Positions 1 through 9,212 are shown, counted from the first letter of the stretch. The stretch is 64,000 nucleotides of DNA from Actinomadura luteofluorescens (GCF_013409365.1 NZ_JACCBA010000001.1:9114001-9178000); one strand, 5' to 3'. The notes: generated by a model not told the origin, from the letters alone. A program made the numbers and translations.

Positions 1-324
1 CGCGCTTTCGATCCCGTCGTTCACGTAGGTGACCAGCGGATAGCCCCATCTGGCGGCCGGGCCGGGCGGCCGGTGGCTGGGGACGAAGATCGGGAGACCG
101 CCGTGAGAGCCGCCCCAGTGGTCCATGAGCTCAGCGGTCCGCCGTCCCGCGAGGATCGCGCCGGCCCCGTTCCATTCGTCTTGGAACTGCTTGACCGGCT
201 CGGGATGCTGGTCGGAGTCAGCCCACTTGTGCAGCCGCTCGCCGTCGTCGCCGCCGAGGAAGTCGTTGGGATCGGCGATGTACCCGTCGAGGGACATCGA
301 CATGTCGAGCACTGATTTGGACAT
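1..324 (-). CDS. dihydrofolate reductase family protein (RibD C-terminal-like), 3' end cut by window
   Basis: The minus strand encodes 108 codons that run off the window edge. The N-terminus (MSKSVLDMSMSLDGYIADP) matches the first strand and the 'SLDGYIA' loop of the RibD_C/dihydrofolate reductase fold, followed by 'AGRRTAELMDHWGG', the usual 'GRRTyd' helix of these small NADPH-binding reductases. The start is ATG at 324-322 with GGAGTGG just upstream. It is divergent from a TetR regulator 128 bp away, a common pairing in actinomycetes in which the regulator controls the reductase. The substrate is unknown; members are usually annotated only as putative reductases. Confidence 0.8.
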   Translation of the reverse strand, partial: MSKSVLDMSMSLDGYIADPNDFLGGDDGERLHKWADSDQHPEPVKQFQDEWNGAGAILAGRRTAELMDHWGGSHGGLPIFVPSHRPPGPAARWGYPLVTYVNDGIESA

Positions 325-452
325 GGCCCACTCCCTCGTTTCACGGCGTGGCCCCTCGGCCACCGCCCGCTTCCGGGTCCGGAGAATAACTGTGTCCCCA
401 GAACACTGTGTACGGTAGAGACAGTTTCTGTGGATGGCAAGCGGGAGGCGAC

Positions 453-1196
453 GTGGCGGTCAACGAGGATCCGAGGACACTGGCGGAACTGTTGTGGGGC
501 CAGCGGAAGCCACGCAGCAGAGGCCCCAGGCCCGCCTTCGACCTCGCCCGGCTGGCCGACACCGCCGTCAAGGTCGCCGATGCCGAGGGTTTGGAGGCGG
601 TCTCCATGCACCGCATCGCCGCCGAGCTCGGTTTCACCAAGATGGCCCTGTACCGCTACGTCAACGGCAAGACAGAGCTGATGGCCATCATGATCGAGGC
701 GGCGGTCGGCACACCCCCCGACCTGAGCGGGGCGGCCGGCTGGCGGGCCAAGCTGGAGGAGTACGCCCGCGGACTGTCCACCGCCTGGCGGCGCCACCCC
801 TGGCTGCCGTCGGTCACCGTGGGCGACCGCGTCATGGGCCCACGTGAGACCGCATGGTCCGAAACAGCCCTCAGCGCCCTCACCGGCACCCCCCTGACCC
901 AACGCGAACGGCTCGACGCGGTCATGATGGTGTCCCACCACATCCGCGCCACCCACCCGGCCGCCACCCAAGGCACCCAGACCTGGACGGACGGCAGCGC
1001 CGCCCCCATCATGCGCGAGCTGCTACTCCTCAACGCCGACCGTTTCCCGCTGCTTGCCACCACCGTGGCCACCCCCTCAACCACCACCCGGCAGTTCGGC
1101 CTCCTCGCCCTCCTCGACGGCCTCGAACGCACCATCACCCAACGCACCCACAACAACGGCGACGAACAAACGGCTTCGCGCCCAGATCCTCCGTAA
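453..1196 (+). CDS. TetR/AcrR family transcriptional regulator
   Basis: A 247-aa protein. An N-terminal helix-turn-helix lies around residues 30-75: 'AVKVADAEGLEAVSMHRIAAELG' then 'MALYRYVNGKTELMAIM', the classic TetR recognition helix. The C-terminal ligand domain resembles the TetR_C type with 'RRHPWLPSV'. I chose GTG 453 because GGGAGGCG sits at 443-450; an upstream ATG at 408 has no ribosome site. It is divergent from the reductase-family gene, and the spacer holds short symmetric words (ACACTGTGT near 400-410) that could be its operator. It probably represses itself and the reductase (inference). The final 30 residues are low-complexity and polar. Confidence 0.88.
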   Translation: MAVNEDPRTLAELLWGQRKPRSRGPRPAFDLARLADTAVKVADAEGLEAVSMHRIAAELGFTKMALYRYVNGKTELMAIMIEAAVGTPPDLSGAAGWRAKLEEYARGLSTAWRRHPWLPSVTVGDRVMGPRETAWSETALSALTGTPLTQRERLDAVMMVSHHIRATHPAATQGTQTWTDGSAAPIMRELLLLNADRFPLLATTVATPSTTTRQFGLLALLDGLERTITQRTHNNGDEQTASRPDPP

Positions 1197-2540
1197 GCGG
1201 CGACCGCCAGCGAGGGCAGTGGGCGGTTTCCTGCCATTCGGCCGCTACGCAGTCGGGGCATCGCAGCCAGCGAACGCTACCCGCGCGGCTCGTGGATCCG
1301 GCTCCTCGAAAACCAGGGCCGAGGAGGATGGAATCACCTATGACCGCGAACTGGGTCGGGCGTCTGCTCGTAACCGAGGCGGCCACGTGTAACCACAATG
1401 AGAGCCAAACCGAACACGCCGTATCCGATCACGCTCACGATCGAGACGCCCTGCGTCAGACTCAAATGGACAGCAGGGGATGATATTCCAAGACTGATAT
1501 AAGCAGGGCGAGAACGGGCACCGAGCAGAGTGACGATGACCAGCCACAACCTTCCTTCCGGTGATGGGCCGCGAGTCGACCGGCCCAAACGGCGGACCTT
1601 TTCCTCCGCCTTCATGTTGCGGATGGTCGAGGAGTACGAAGAGGCCGAGCGAGGTGACAAGGGTGCGTTTGCTTCGCCGCGAAGGACTTTGTGAATCCAG
1701 CATTGCGCTGTGGTGTCGGCAACGAGATTCCGGTGAATTGACCCCTTCGGGGAGCTGCCTCGGCCACACGGAAGGAAAGGACGCCGGACCAGGCATAGCT
1801 GGAGCAGGTGCGCAAGGAGAAAAAGTGGCTGGAGGGACCGAACGCAACGATGAGCAAGAAGCTGCACCAGACCGAGGCCGCGGTGGAGATCATTGAGGTG
1901 GTTCCATCCTCCTTGGCCCTGGCTTGCGGCCCTTCTTCCGCTTGGAAGGAGTGCCGATGGCCCCTCCGATGTCCCTTGTCGGCGTAACCGGCGGTCGCCC
2001 AGGTCACGGTGGTCTGCCGGATCATGGCGATCAAGCACCCGCCGCTGAAGCGCGGCCCCGTCGCTGCGCGCGCCCTCCGTGTGGGGGCAGGGAGGCGTCA
2101 CCGGCTTACGCGCGACCGCGCAGACCCTGGACCAGCTCACCGGTCCGGCCATGCGGATGCGCCGCGAGCGGTGAACCGACCTCCGCCACACGATCCTCGA
2201 TTACGTCATCGACCAGGCGGCGCGGACCAGCACGGGCTTCGCCTCGATGAGGTCGCCGGCCTGAAGGGCGCCGGCGCGCAGGTCCAGGTGGCTCGGCGTG
2301 GACGACCAGCCCGCGCCGCATGTCAGCGCCGCACCGCACGGGCACTGGCCCTTGAACGCGTTGCGGGCGATCCGCCGTCACTTCGGGTCGTGGCCCGGTT
2401 GCGGCCTCCATGTCCCAGGCGTCCCGGGCGGGGGAGAGGTCGGCCGGCGAGCCGACAAGGTCCTTGTCATCGGCGAGCCAGACGAGGACGGGATCAAGCG
2501 CGCCGAACACGAGAGGTCATATCTGGGCTGAGCAGGTTAA
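1197..2540. other. 1.3-kb stretch without a convincing gene
   Basis: Every long open frame here lacks family signatures and has a skewed residue content. The stretch from about 1390 to 1730 is visibly poorer in G+C than its surroundings, which suggests decayed or foreign DNA. The only candidates are a weak small membrane-protein frame (1334-1615, minus) and scattered words reminiscent of a DDE transposase on the minus strand near 1960-2030. I see no inverted repeats that would define an element. Confidence 0.5.
1334..1615 (-). CDS. possible small membrane protein, hypothetical
   Basis: This 93-codon frame begins MKAEEKVRRLG and contains two hydrophobic stretches, roughly residues 24-34 (LWLVIVTLLGA) and 54-76 (GVSIVSVIGYGVFGLALIVV), ending in a charged tail. 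There is no clear ribosome-binding site before the ATG, and the frame stays open well upstream, so it may be chance or the end of a broken gene. I recognise no family. It is kept only because the hydrophobic segments are unusually regular for a non-coding frame. Confidence 0.25.
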   Translation of the reverse strand: MKAEEKVRRLGRSTRGPSPEGRLWLVIVTLLGARSRPAYISLGISSPAVHLSLTQGVSIVSVIGYGVFGLALIVVTRGRLGYEQTPDPVRGHR

Positions 2541-2639
2541 ATGCAGGTCACCGAGCCACCCACGAAGATCTTCGCCATCTTCGAGGGCACCTCGAAGATC
2601 AAGCGCCTGGGCGCCGTCACGGGCCTCCCCGTCAGGTAG
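2541..2639 (+). pseudogene. remnant of an acyl-CoA dehydrogenase C-terminus
   Basis: The frame reads MQVTEPPTKIFAIFEGTSKI and then RLGAVTGLPVR before a stop. 'I..IFEGTS.I.RL' is the near-invariant C-terminal motif of acyl-CoA dehydrogenases, which contains FAD and active-site contacts. Only about 32 codons remain; the preceding kilobase shows no dehydrogenase in any frame. This is a broken gene, consistent with local decay between two TetR genes. The downstream TetR may once have controlled it (inference). Confidence 0.6.
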
Positions 2640-2777
2640 CAGGCGACCCGCACGGACGGCCGGGCGCCTCGCCCCGCCCGGCGAGGCTGGACGCCCTGTT
2701 CGAGCGCGAGGCCCGTTCCGACGGACCGCTCGGGGGCAAGGGAGAGGCGCCGTACCCTCATCGGTTACGTTGGGTGT

Positions 2778-3395
2778 GTGGAGGAGAACCTCACCGTGGA
2801 GCGGATCATCGACGTCGCTACCAGGCTCTTCGCCGAGCTTGGCTTCGACGGGACCCCGGTCGAGTTGGTGGCAGAAGCCGCCGGGGTGGACACGGCCACG
2901 CTCACGGCGCTTACGGGCGGCAAGACCGAGCTGTACAAGACCGTGATGGCGCGAGTGCATGAGGCCGAGGTGCACATGGTGCAGGCCGCGCTGGCCTCGA
3001 CTCCTCGCACCATGGCAGGGCTGACCGAGTTGGCGGACGCCTACCTGGACTTCCACGTCAGCAACCCTCACACCTCGATGCTGTGGATGCACCGCTGGAT
3101 GGGCGACGCGGCGGCCACCGCCGAACTCGACGTCCGGTACCGCGGACCGATCATCAGCATGGTCACCGACGCGGTCGGCCCCATGGCGCCGGACGACGTC
3201 CAGACCGACTTCGTCACCTGGACGATCATCTGGTCGGTCGCGGGCTTCATCACCGGTGGGATGCTGCACAGCGACCACTCACCGGCCAGGACCGCCCCGG
3301 CCGAGTCCGCCATCTCCCCCGAGACACTCGAAGAGTTCCGCACCAACCTGCATGCGCTGGTCCTGCGCATGTACGGCCCCAAGAACTACCCCTGA
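2778..3395 (+). CDS. TetR/AcrR family transcriptional regulator
   Basis: A 205-aa protein beginning MEENLTVERIIDVATRLFAE. The helix-turn-helix spans about residues 8-55: 'RIIDVATRLFAELGFDGTPVELVAEAAGV' followed by 'GGKTELYKTVM'. The recognition helix reads 'DTATLTALTGGKTEL' instead of the usual 'STLYYHFGSKEEL', so DNA specificity is likely unusual. The C-terminal domain has the 'HRWMGD' pattern of TetR proteins linked to acyl-CoA metabolism. The GTG start has no Shine-Dalgarno sequence, so the transcript may be leaderless. The adjacent acyl-CoA dehydrogenase remnant could be a lost target. Confidence 0.85.
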   Translation: MEENLTVERIIDVATRLFAELGFDGTPVELVAEAAGVDTATLTALTGGKTELYKTVMARVHEAEVHMVQAALASTPRTMAGLTELADAYLDFHVSNPHTSMLWMHRWMGDAAATAELDVRYRGPIISMVTDAVGPMAPDDVQTDFVTWTIIWSVAGFITGGMLHSDHSPARTAPAESAISPETLEEFRTNLHALVLRMYGPKNYP

Positions 3396-4056
3396 TCCAC
3401 CGCTCCGGAAGCGTCCGCTCTGCCGGGTCCCGGTATGCCTCGGACGCCCCGCGGGCTCCGGCGGTCTCGCTCTCGCTGACGGTCTCCCCGGAACGGAAAC
3501 CGAGAGCCCGAAATGACGACCACCCGCCCCGTGGACGAGCCGCCGAGCCCGGAGGAATGACCGGGGGGACCGCCCCCCACATGCCGATTCCAGGCATCAG
3601 GACCAAATGAAAGAGACCATTCCAATACCCCGCTTCTGTCTCCGATTGTTGAGCTGGAGGCAGCCACCGTTTGGAAGAGACCGCCGGCGCAGCCTGTGGA
3701 ACACACGGCGGTCAACCGATGGACCAGTCCCGAGACCGACCTGGCGAACGTCGCCGCCCGCGCCGTGACCGAAGCGACCGCTGCCGCTCACCTCGCGACC
3801 TTGCCCGACTTCGGAACCGCGCTGATCGAGCGGGCCCGCAGCGACCTGGCGAGACGGGCCGGGGAGTGCTGGTGATCAGTGCGGCGGAATTGAGCAGAGT
3901 AACCTAGACGGGCACAAACGCCAATAAAACCGTAGACCCCCCATCGCCCTCAAAAGGACAAAGAATGGCCGAAGAGCCCGGCGCTCCGACCGCCCGCCAT
4001 CCGGAAGGCCCCCAGACGATCCCGGCGGCCCGCCGCCCCACCGCTGGAGTGGCCCG
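3396..4056. other. 660-bp stretch with only a short gene fragment
   Basis: No full gene is visible between the TetR gene and the Thg1-like gene. A ribosome-site-like GGAGGA precedes an ATG at 3557 that opens a 17-codon frame ending at 3610. A neighbouring frame continues from about 3561 to 3875 with protein-like composition, suggesting one frameshifted or eroded gene. Nothing in it matches a family I can name. Confidence 0.4.
3696..3875 (+). pseudogene. fragment of an unrecognised gene
   Basis: The frame from GTG 3696 encodes about 59 residues rich in Ala, Arg and Thr, with a helix-like pattern (LANVAARAVTEATAAAHL, then LIERARSDLARRAGECW at the end). The same frame stays open upstream to 3561 with plausible protein composition (SNTPLLSPIVELEAATVW), but no start or ribosome site fits that longer version. 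It may be the end of an eroded gene. No function can be assigned. Confidence 0.2.
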
Positions 4057-4866
4057 GTGAGTGACACCACGGCGCTCGGTGACCGGATGAAGGCGTACGA
4101 GCAGGCCACCCGCATGATCCTGCCGCGCCGCACCTACACGGTCGTGCGGGTCGACGGCCGGTCGTTCCACTCGTTCCTCCGGCACGCCGAGCGGCCGTTC
4201 GACGATGCCGTCATGGCCGCGATGAACACCGTCGCCGAGGCCCTCTGCGCGGAGATGTCGGGTGCGGTGTTCGCCTTCACCCAGTCCGACGAGTGCTCGG
4301 TGCTGCTGAGCGACTTCACCGGGACGGGCACGGAGCCATGGTTCGGCGGGGTGGTCCAGAAGATGGCCTCGGTCGCGGCGTCGACGGCGACGGTCGCGTT
4401 CAACGACGCGTACGTGCCCGCGAGTGGTGCGTCGCCGGCGTCCCGGGCGACGTTCGACGCACGGGTGTTCACGATCCCGGGCCAGGTGGACGTCGCGAAC
4501 TACTTCCTGTGGCGGCAGCGCGACGCCGTCCGCAACAGCATCTCTATGGCGGCGCAGGCGCACTTCTCCCACAAGCGGCTCCACAAGATCGGCACCGGCG
4601 GGATGCAGGAGCTGCTGTGGAGCGAGGCCGGGGTGAACTGGAACGACTACCCGGCCGGCTGTAAGCGGGGGCGGGTCACGGTGCGGCGGACGGGGGAGCG
4701 GCCCGTGTCCTACACCGACCGCCGGACCGGGGACCAGGTGACGACGACGGCGATCCGGTCGTGGTGGGAGACCGACGCGGCCCCGCACTTCACCGCCAAC
4801 CCCGGCGACTGGCTCGCCGAGACGGTCCCGGCCCTTCCCGCCCTGGCCGAGGAGCCCCACGTCTGA
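4057..4866 (+). CDS. Thg1-like 3'-5' RNA polymerase (tRNA-His guanylyltransferase family)
   Basis: A 269-aa protein. Family marks visible in order are 'VVRVDGRSFHSF' (residues about 28-39, metal-binding Asp and the GRxFH motif), 'FTQSDECSVLL' (about 78-88, second metal site SDE), and 'NYFLWRQRDAVRNSI' (about 150-163), the signature of the Thg1 core. Bacterial members are Thg1-like proteins that add nucleotides to the 5' end of truncated tRNAs in a template-directed, 3'-to-5' direction, rather than only adding G-1 to tRNA-His. The start is GTG 4057, with GGAG about 7 nt upstream. It stands alone; the next gene is on the other strand. The family call is firm, the precise RNA substrate is not. 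Confidence 0.93.
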   Translation: MSDTTALGDRMKAYEQATRMILPRRTYTVVRVDGRSFHSFLRHAERPFDDAVMAAMNTVAEALCAEMSGAVFAFTQSDECSVLLSDFTGTGTEPWFGGVVQKMASVAASTATVAFNDAYVPASGASPASRATFDARVFTIPGQVDVANYFLWRQRDAVRNSISMAAQAHFSHKRLHKIGTGGMQELLWSEAGVNWNDYPAGCKRGRVTVRRTGERPVSYTDRRTGDQVTTTAIRSWWETDAAPHFTANPGDWLAETVPALPALAEEPHV

Positions 4867-5001
4867 CGACAGGCCCGCCCACACCCTGCCGCGTGGTCGA
4901 TGGCCACGCCCGCCGCGGGCTCAGCGGTGCGGGTGTCGGGCGGGCCTGCCGGGCCGCTTCGCGGTAGCGCCGCGGCGCGTTGGGCGGCGGCCCGGCCGGG
5001 C

Positions 5002-6216
5002 TCAGGCCGCGGCGCCCAGGGTGCCGTGCGGGTCGAGGACGTACTTGCGCGCCGCCCCCCGGTCGAACTCGGCGTAGCCCTGCGGCGCCTGTTCGAGCGG
5101 GATGACCGACGCGTTGACGTTCCGGGCGATGTGCACCCGGTCGTGCAGGATCGCCATCATCAGCTGCCGGTTGTACTTCATCACCGGGCACTGGCCCGTG
5201 ACGATGTACTGCGACTTGGCCCAGCCGAGGCCGATCCGCAGCCCGAGCTGCCCCTCCTTCGCGTTCTCGTCCGACGCGCCCGGGTCGCCGGTGACGTACA
5301 GGCCGGGGATGCCGAGCCCGGCGGCGGTGCGGGTGACTTCCATGAGCGTGTTGAGGACGGTCGCGGGCTGCTCGGTCCTCGCCCCCTCGTGCCCCTGGCC
5401 GCGTGCCTCGAACCCGACGCAGTCGACGGAGGCGTCCACCTCGGGGACGCCGAGGATCTGCTCGATCTGCGCGGCCACGTCGCCGTGCTCCGACAGGTCG
5501 ATCGTCTCGCAGCCGAAGCCGCGGGCCTGCTCCAGCCGCTGCCCGTTCATGTCGCCGACGATCACGACGGCGGCGCCGAGCAGCAGGCAGGCGGTCGCCG
5601 ACGCGAGGCCGACCGGTCCCGCGCCCGCGACGTACACGGTCGAGCCGGTGGTGACGCCGGCGGTGTAGGCGCCGTGGTATCCGGTCGGGAAGATGTCCGA
5701 CAGCATCGACAGGTCGGGCAACTTCTCCATCACGGTGTCGCGGTCGGCCGGGAACCTGAGCAGGTTGAAGTCGGCGTACGGGACGACCGCGTACTCGGCC
5801 TGGCCGCCGTGCCAGCCGCCCATGTCGACGTACCCGTAGGCGGCACCCGGCCGTTCCCGGTTGACGTTCTCGCACACGCCGGTGTGGCGCTCCTTGCAGT
5901 TGCGGCAGCGGCCGCACGCGATGTTGAACGGGACGCTGACGAGGTCGCCGCGCTTGATGAACTCGACGTCCCTGCCGGTCTCGATCACCTCCCCGGTGAT
6001 CTCGTGGCCGAGCGTGAGCCCGGCGGGCGCGGTCGTCCGGCCGCGCACCATGTGCTGGTCGGAACCGCAGATGTTGGTGGCCAGTACCTTCAGGATGGCG
6101 CCGTGCTCCAGCTTGCGCCCGCCCTGTTCGGCGAGTTCGAGCTTGGGGAAGTCCAGGTTCTCGACCGTGACCTCGCCCGGCCCCTGGTACACGACCCCTC
6201 GGTTGGTGTCCGCCAC
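5002..6216 (-). CDS. fdhA: glutathione-independent formaldehyde dehydrogenase (zinc alcohol dehydrogenase superfamily)
   Basis: A 404-aa protein. The catalytic zinc Cys lies in 'NICGSDQHMVRGR', followed by the 'GHEITGEVIETG' motif. The structural zinc cluster is 'ACGRCRNCKERHTGVC', and the NAD-binding loop is 'VAGAGPVGLASA'. The long insertion and the closing 'GTLGAAA' region match the Pseudomonas FdhA type, which oxidises formaldehyde with tightly bound NAD and no glutathione. I chose GTG 6216-6214 because GGAGGGGGAGGAC precedes it; the frame is open further upstream without a better start. It is divergent from the arabinose regulator with a 280-bp spacer containing an AT-rich patch near 6325-6355. 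Confidence 0.92.
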   Translation of the reverse strand: MADTNRGVVYQGPGEVTVENLDFPKLELAEQGGRKLEHGAILKVLATNICGSDQHMVRGRTTAPAGLTLGHEITGEVIETGRDVEFIKRGDLVSVPFNIACGRCRNCKERHTGVCENVNRERPGAAYGYVDMGGWHGGQAEYAVVPYADFNLLRFPADRDTVMEKLPDLSMLSDIFPTGYHGAYTAGVTTGSTVYVAGAGPVGLASATACLLLGAAVVIVGDMNGQRLEQARGFGCETIDLSEHGDVAAQIEQILGVPEVDASVDCVGFEARGQGHEGARTEQPATVLNTLMEVTRTAAGLGIPGLYVTGDPGASDENAKEGQLGLRIGLGWAKSQYIVTGQCPVMKYNRQLMMAILHDRVHIARNVNASVIPLEQAPQGYAEFDRGAARKYVLDPHGTLGAAA

Positions 6217-6416
6217 GTCCTCCCCCTCCGTGTAGAGAGTCGGCTCGCAGGCGCCCGGAACGGCGGACCGTGCTCGTCGCCCCCGTCCTCGGACGTCACG
6301 GGTGTCCACGAGGGATGTACCCGGTTTATAGCTAATAGTCCGATTTTCTGGCCAGGGGCTCGGGAGTCCGGCCGCCCGGAGCCGGGTGCGGGGGGACCGG
6401 AGTCGCGAATGGGGTC

Positions 6417-6445
6417 TTGACGGACGAAATGTTCGCGCTCACAAT
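6417..6445 (+). promoter_or_regulatory. promoter of araR
   Basis: TTGACG (6417-6422) is followed after 17 bp by CACAAT (6440-6445), a sigma-70-type promoter about 50 bp before the araR start. The -10 box lies inside the araR operator, so the regulator would block its own promoter. Confidence 0.55.
6429..6445. promoter_or_regulatory. AraR operator copy 1 (upstream of araR)
   Basis: ATGTTCGCGCTCACAAT is the reverse complement of ATTGTGAGCGCGAACAT, which differs at one base from the site at 7554-7570. Imperfect symmetry about a central GC is typical of LacI-family operators. It lies 51 bp before the araR start and implies autoregulation. Confidence 0.75.
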
Positions 6446-6496
6446 CGGCCCATCGGATCACCGCCGGGCACCGGCACGACTGCGGAGGAGGAGGCG

Positions 6497-7519
6497 ATGG
6501 CGGACCACGGCACCCCGAATCCGCCGATCATGGCCGACGTCGCCCAGCTGGCGGGGGTGTCGCACCAGACGGTGTCGCGGGTGGTCAACGACCACCCGAA
6601 CGTCTCGGCGCGGACCCGGGCCCGGGTGCAGGCGGCGATCGCCGAGCTCGGCTACCGGCCGAACTCGGCGGCCAGGACCCTGGTGACCCGGCGCTCCAGG
6701 ACGCTCGGCGTGGTCAGCTTCGAATCCACGCTCTACGGTCCGGCCTCGATGCTGCACGGCATCGAGCAGGCGGCCCGGAACGCCGACTTCTTCGTCAGCA
6801 TCGTCAGCCTGCGGGCGATCACGCAGCGCGCGCTGCTGGACGCGGTCGGACGGTTGGCCGAGCAGGCCGTCGAGGGCGTCGTGGTGATCGCCCCGCACAC
6901 CTCGACGAACGACGTGCTGGCGCAGGCCGGCCGGCTCGTGCCGCTGGTGGGGGCCGGGTGCGGCCTGACCGCGGGGGTTCCGATGGCGGCGATCGACCAG
7001 CGCGAGGGCGCGGTGGCGGCCACCCGCCACCTGCTCGACCTCGGGCACCGCACGGTCCACCACGTCGCGGGGCCCGTGACCTGGCTCGACGCGGTCGGCC
7101 GGGCCGACGGCTGGCGGGCGACCCTGACCGAGGCCGGTGCGGCGGTGCCGGAGCCGCTGACCGGTGACTGGAGCGCCCGGTCGGGCTACGAGGCCGGGCG
7201 GCGGCTCGCGCGGGACCCCTCGGTCACGGCGGTGTTCTGCGCCAACGACCACATGGCCCTGGGCGTGCTCCGCGCGCTGCACGAGGCCGGCCGCCGGGTC
7301 CCCGAGGACGTCAGCCTGGTGGGCTTCGACGACATCCCGGAGGCCGCCTACTTCATCCCGCCGCTGTCCACGGTGCGCCAGGACTTCGGCGAGCTCGGCC
7401 GCCGTTCGCTGGAGTTGCTGGTGCAGCGCCTGGGCGAACCCTCGGGGCCGCCGGGGAATGTGCTGATCCCGCCGGAGCTGGTGGTCAGGTCCAGCGCCCG
7501 GCCGGCCCCGCGCACCTGA
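6497..7519 (+). CDS. araR: LacI-family transcriptional regulator of arabinose genes
   Basis: A 340-aa protein. The N-terminal LacI helix-turn-helix reads 'MADVAQLAGVSHQTVSRVVN' (residues about 12-31) with the hinge helix 'RPNSAARTLVTRR'. The rest is a periplasmic-binding-protein-like effector domain, ending with the 'VSLVGFDDIPEAAYFIPPLSTVRQDF' motif shared by LacI/GalR proteins. The start is ATG 6497 after GGAGGAGGAGGCG. It lies directly upstream of araB on the same strand. Matching operators before its own gene and over the araB start support repression of both, relieved by L-arabinose or a relative (inference from context). The sequence does not show the ligand. Confidence 0.9.
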   Translation: MADHGTPNPPIMADVAQLAGVSHQTVSRVVNDHPNVSARTRARVQAAIAELGYRPNSAARTLVTRRSRTLGVVSFESTLYGPASMLHGIEQAARNADFFVSIVSLRAITQRALLDAVGRLAEQAVEGVVVIAPHTSTNDVLAQAGRLVPLVGAGCGLTAGVPMAAIDQREGAVAATRHLLDLGHRTVHHVAGPVTWLDAVGRADGWRATLTEAGAAVPEPLTGDWSARSGYEAGRRLARDPSVTAVFCANDHMALGVLRALHEAGRRVPEDVSLVGFDDIPEAAYFIPPLSTVRQDFGELGRRSLELLVQRLGEPSGPPGNVLIPPELVVRSSARPAPRT

Positions 7520-7553
7520 CCGACCGATGCCCGCGTACTTCAGCGATGAGGGA

Positions 7554-7570
7554 ATTGTGAGCGCTAACAT
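7554..7570. promoter_or_regulatory. AraR operator copy 2 (over the araB start)
   Basis: ATTGTGAGCGCTAACAT matches the araR-upstream site at 16 of 17 positions in inverted orientation. It covers the GTG start codon of araB, an unusual position suggesting a roadblock to transcription or a promoter very close to the start. The core TGTGAGC/GCTAACA is an imperfect palindrome. Confidence 0.75.
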
Positions 7571-9212
7571 CAACCAGGCCGCCTGCGTCGTCGGCGTCGA
7601 CTTCGGCACGCTGTCCGGCCGGGCGGTCGTCGTCCGGGTCGCCGACGGCGCCGAGCTGGGCGGCGCCGTCCACGACTACGGCGACGCGGTGATCGAGCGG
7701 GTGCTGCCGGGCACGGGGGAGCCGCTCCCGCCCGACTGGGCGCTGCAGAACCCCGCGGACTGGCGGGCCGTGCTGCGCACAGCCGTCCCCGCCGCCGTCG
7801 CCGAGGCCGGAGTGGACCCGGCCCAGATCATCGGGATCGGCACCGACTTCACGTCCTGCACCGTGCTTCCCGTCCGGTCGGACGGCACCCCCCTGTGCGA
7901 GCTCCCGGAGCTGGCCGGACGGCCGCACGCCTGGCCGAAGCTGTGGAAGCACCACGCGGCGCAGCCGCAGGCCGACCGCATCACCGCGCTGGCGCACGAG
8001 CGCGAGGAGAAGTGGATCAAGCGGTACGGCGGCCGGATCTCCTCGGAGTGGCAGTTCGCCAAGGCGCTGCAGGTACTGGAGGAGGACCCGGACACCTACC
8101 GGCGCACGGAACGCTGGATCGAGGCGGCGGACTGGATCGTCTGGCAGCTGACCGGCCGCGAGACGCGCAACGCCTGCACGGCCGGCTACAAGGGGCTCCA
8201 CCAGGACGGCGGCTACCCCTCCACCGACTATCTGGGCGCGCTGCATCCGGGCTTCGCCGACTTCGCGGCCACGCGCCTGGCCCACCCGCTCTCGCCGCTG
8301 GGGTCGCGGGTGGGGACGCTGACCGCCGAGGCGGCCCGCCGGACCGGCCTGCCGGAGGGCGTCGCGGTGGCCGCCGGCAACGTCGACGCCCATGTCACCG
8401 CCCCGGCGGCCCGCGCGGTCGAGAACGGCAGGCTGCTGGCGATCATGGGGACGTCGACCTGCCACGTGGTCAACAGCGGCGTCCTCGCCGAGGTCCCGGG
8501 GATCTGCGGCGTCGTGGACGGCGGCATCACCGCCGGAGCCTACGGCTACGAGGCCGGGCAGAGCGCGGTCGGCGACGTCTTCGCCTGGTGGACCCGCATG
8601 ACCGGCCGGGACCACGACGAGCTGGCGGCCGGATCCGCGGCCGCGCCCGTCGGCTCGCACGGGCTGGTGGCGCTGGACTGGATGGGCGGCAACCGCTCGG
8701 TCCTGGTCGACCACCACCTGTCGGGCGTCGTCGCGGGCATGACCCTGGCCACCCGCCCGGAGGAGGTCTACCGCGCCCTCATGGAGGGGACGGCCTACGG
8801 GACGCGGGTCATCGTCGAGGCCTTCGAGGCGGCCGGGATCCCGGTCGAGGAGTTCGTCGTCGCCGGCGGGCTGAAACGCAACGCGGCGCTGATGCAGATC
8901 TACGCCGACGTCCTGCGCCGGCCGGTCTCCATCGCCGCCTCCGACCAGGCGCCGGCGCTCGGCGCCGCCATCCACGCCGCGGTCGCGGCGGGCGCCTACC
9001 GGGACGTCCCGGAGGCCGCGGCGGCGATGGGCCGGGTGGTCACCGCGGCCTACGCGCCCGATCCCGCGAGGGCCCGGGCCTACGACCTCCTGTACGCGGA
9101 GTACCGCGAACTGCACGACCATTTCGCGGCCAGGGGCGGAGCGAGCAGCGACGTCCTGCACCGGCTGCGGCGGCTGCGCAACGACGCGCTCGGCTCGGAA
9201 GGAGACCGGTGA
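7557..9212 (+). CDS. araB: ribulokinase
   Basis: A 551-aa FGGY-family sugar kinase that phosphorylates L-ribulose with ATP. Visible motifs are the N-terminal phosphate loop '[14 protein letters not shown]', the mid-protein '[14 protein letters not shown]' typical of AraB, the '[10 protein letters not shown]' adenosine-site segment and the C-terminal '[21 protein letters not shown]' signature. The GTG at 7557 is preferred because GAGGG precedes it; an in-frame ATG at 7527 lacks a ribosome site. The gene overlaps araD by one base (TGATG). The order B-D-A plus importer is a standard L-arabinose operon. Confidence 0.95.
   Translation: MSANINQAACVVGVDFGTLSGRAVVVRVADGAELGGAVHDYGDAVIERVLPGTGEPLPPDWALQNPADWRAVLRTAVPAAVAEAGVDPAQIIGIGTDFTSCTVLPVRSDGTPLCELPELAGRPHAWPKLWKHHAAQPQADRITALAHEREEKWIKRYGGRISSEWQFAKALQVLEEDPDTYRRTERWIEAADWIVWQLTGRETRNACTAGYKGLHQDGGYPSTDYLGALHPGFADFAATRLAHPLSPLGSRVGTLTAEAARRTGLPEGVAVAAGNVDAHVTAPAARAVENGRLLAIMGTSTCHVVNSGVLAEVPGICGVVDGGITAGAYGYEAGQSAVGDVFAWWTRMTGRDHDELAAGSAAAPVGSHGLVALDWMGGNRSVLVDHHLSGVVAGMTLATRPEEVYRALMEGTAYGTRVIVEAFEAAGIPVEEFVVAGGLKRNAALMQIYADVLRRPVSIAASDQAPALGAAIHAAVAAGAYRDVPEAAAAMGRVVTAAYAPDPARARAYDLLYAEYRELHDHFAARGGASSDVLHRLRRLRNDALGSEGDR

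Noticed and set aside
1612..2034. Minus-strand frame with 'TWATAGYADKG', slightly like a DDE transposase
   Set aside because: Only one short word is suggestive; no catalytic triad, no flanking repeats and no continuing homology.
2009..2962. Long plus-strand open frame of about 317 codons
   Set aside because: Composition is Arg/Pro/Gly-rich as in GC-driven shadow frames, it has no family motif and it overlaps the TetR gene in another frame.
3603..3620. 'NERDHS' here and 'ERDHS' near 39385 as a shared peptide motif
   Set aside because: Five residues in two doubtful frames; chance is the simplest explanation.
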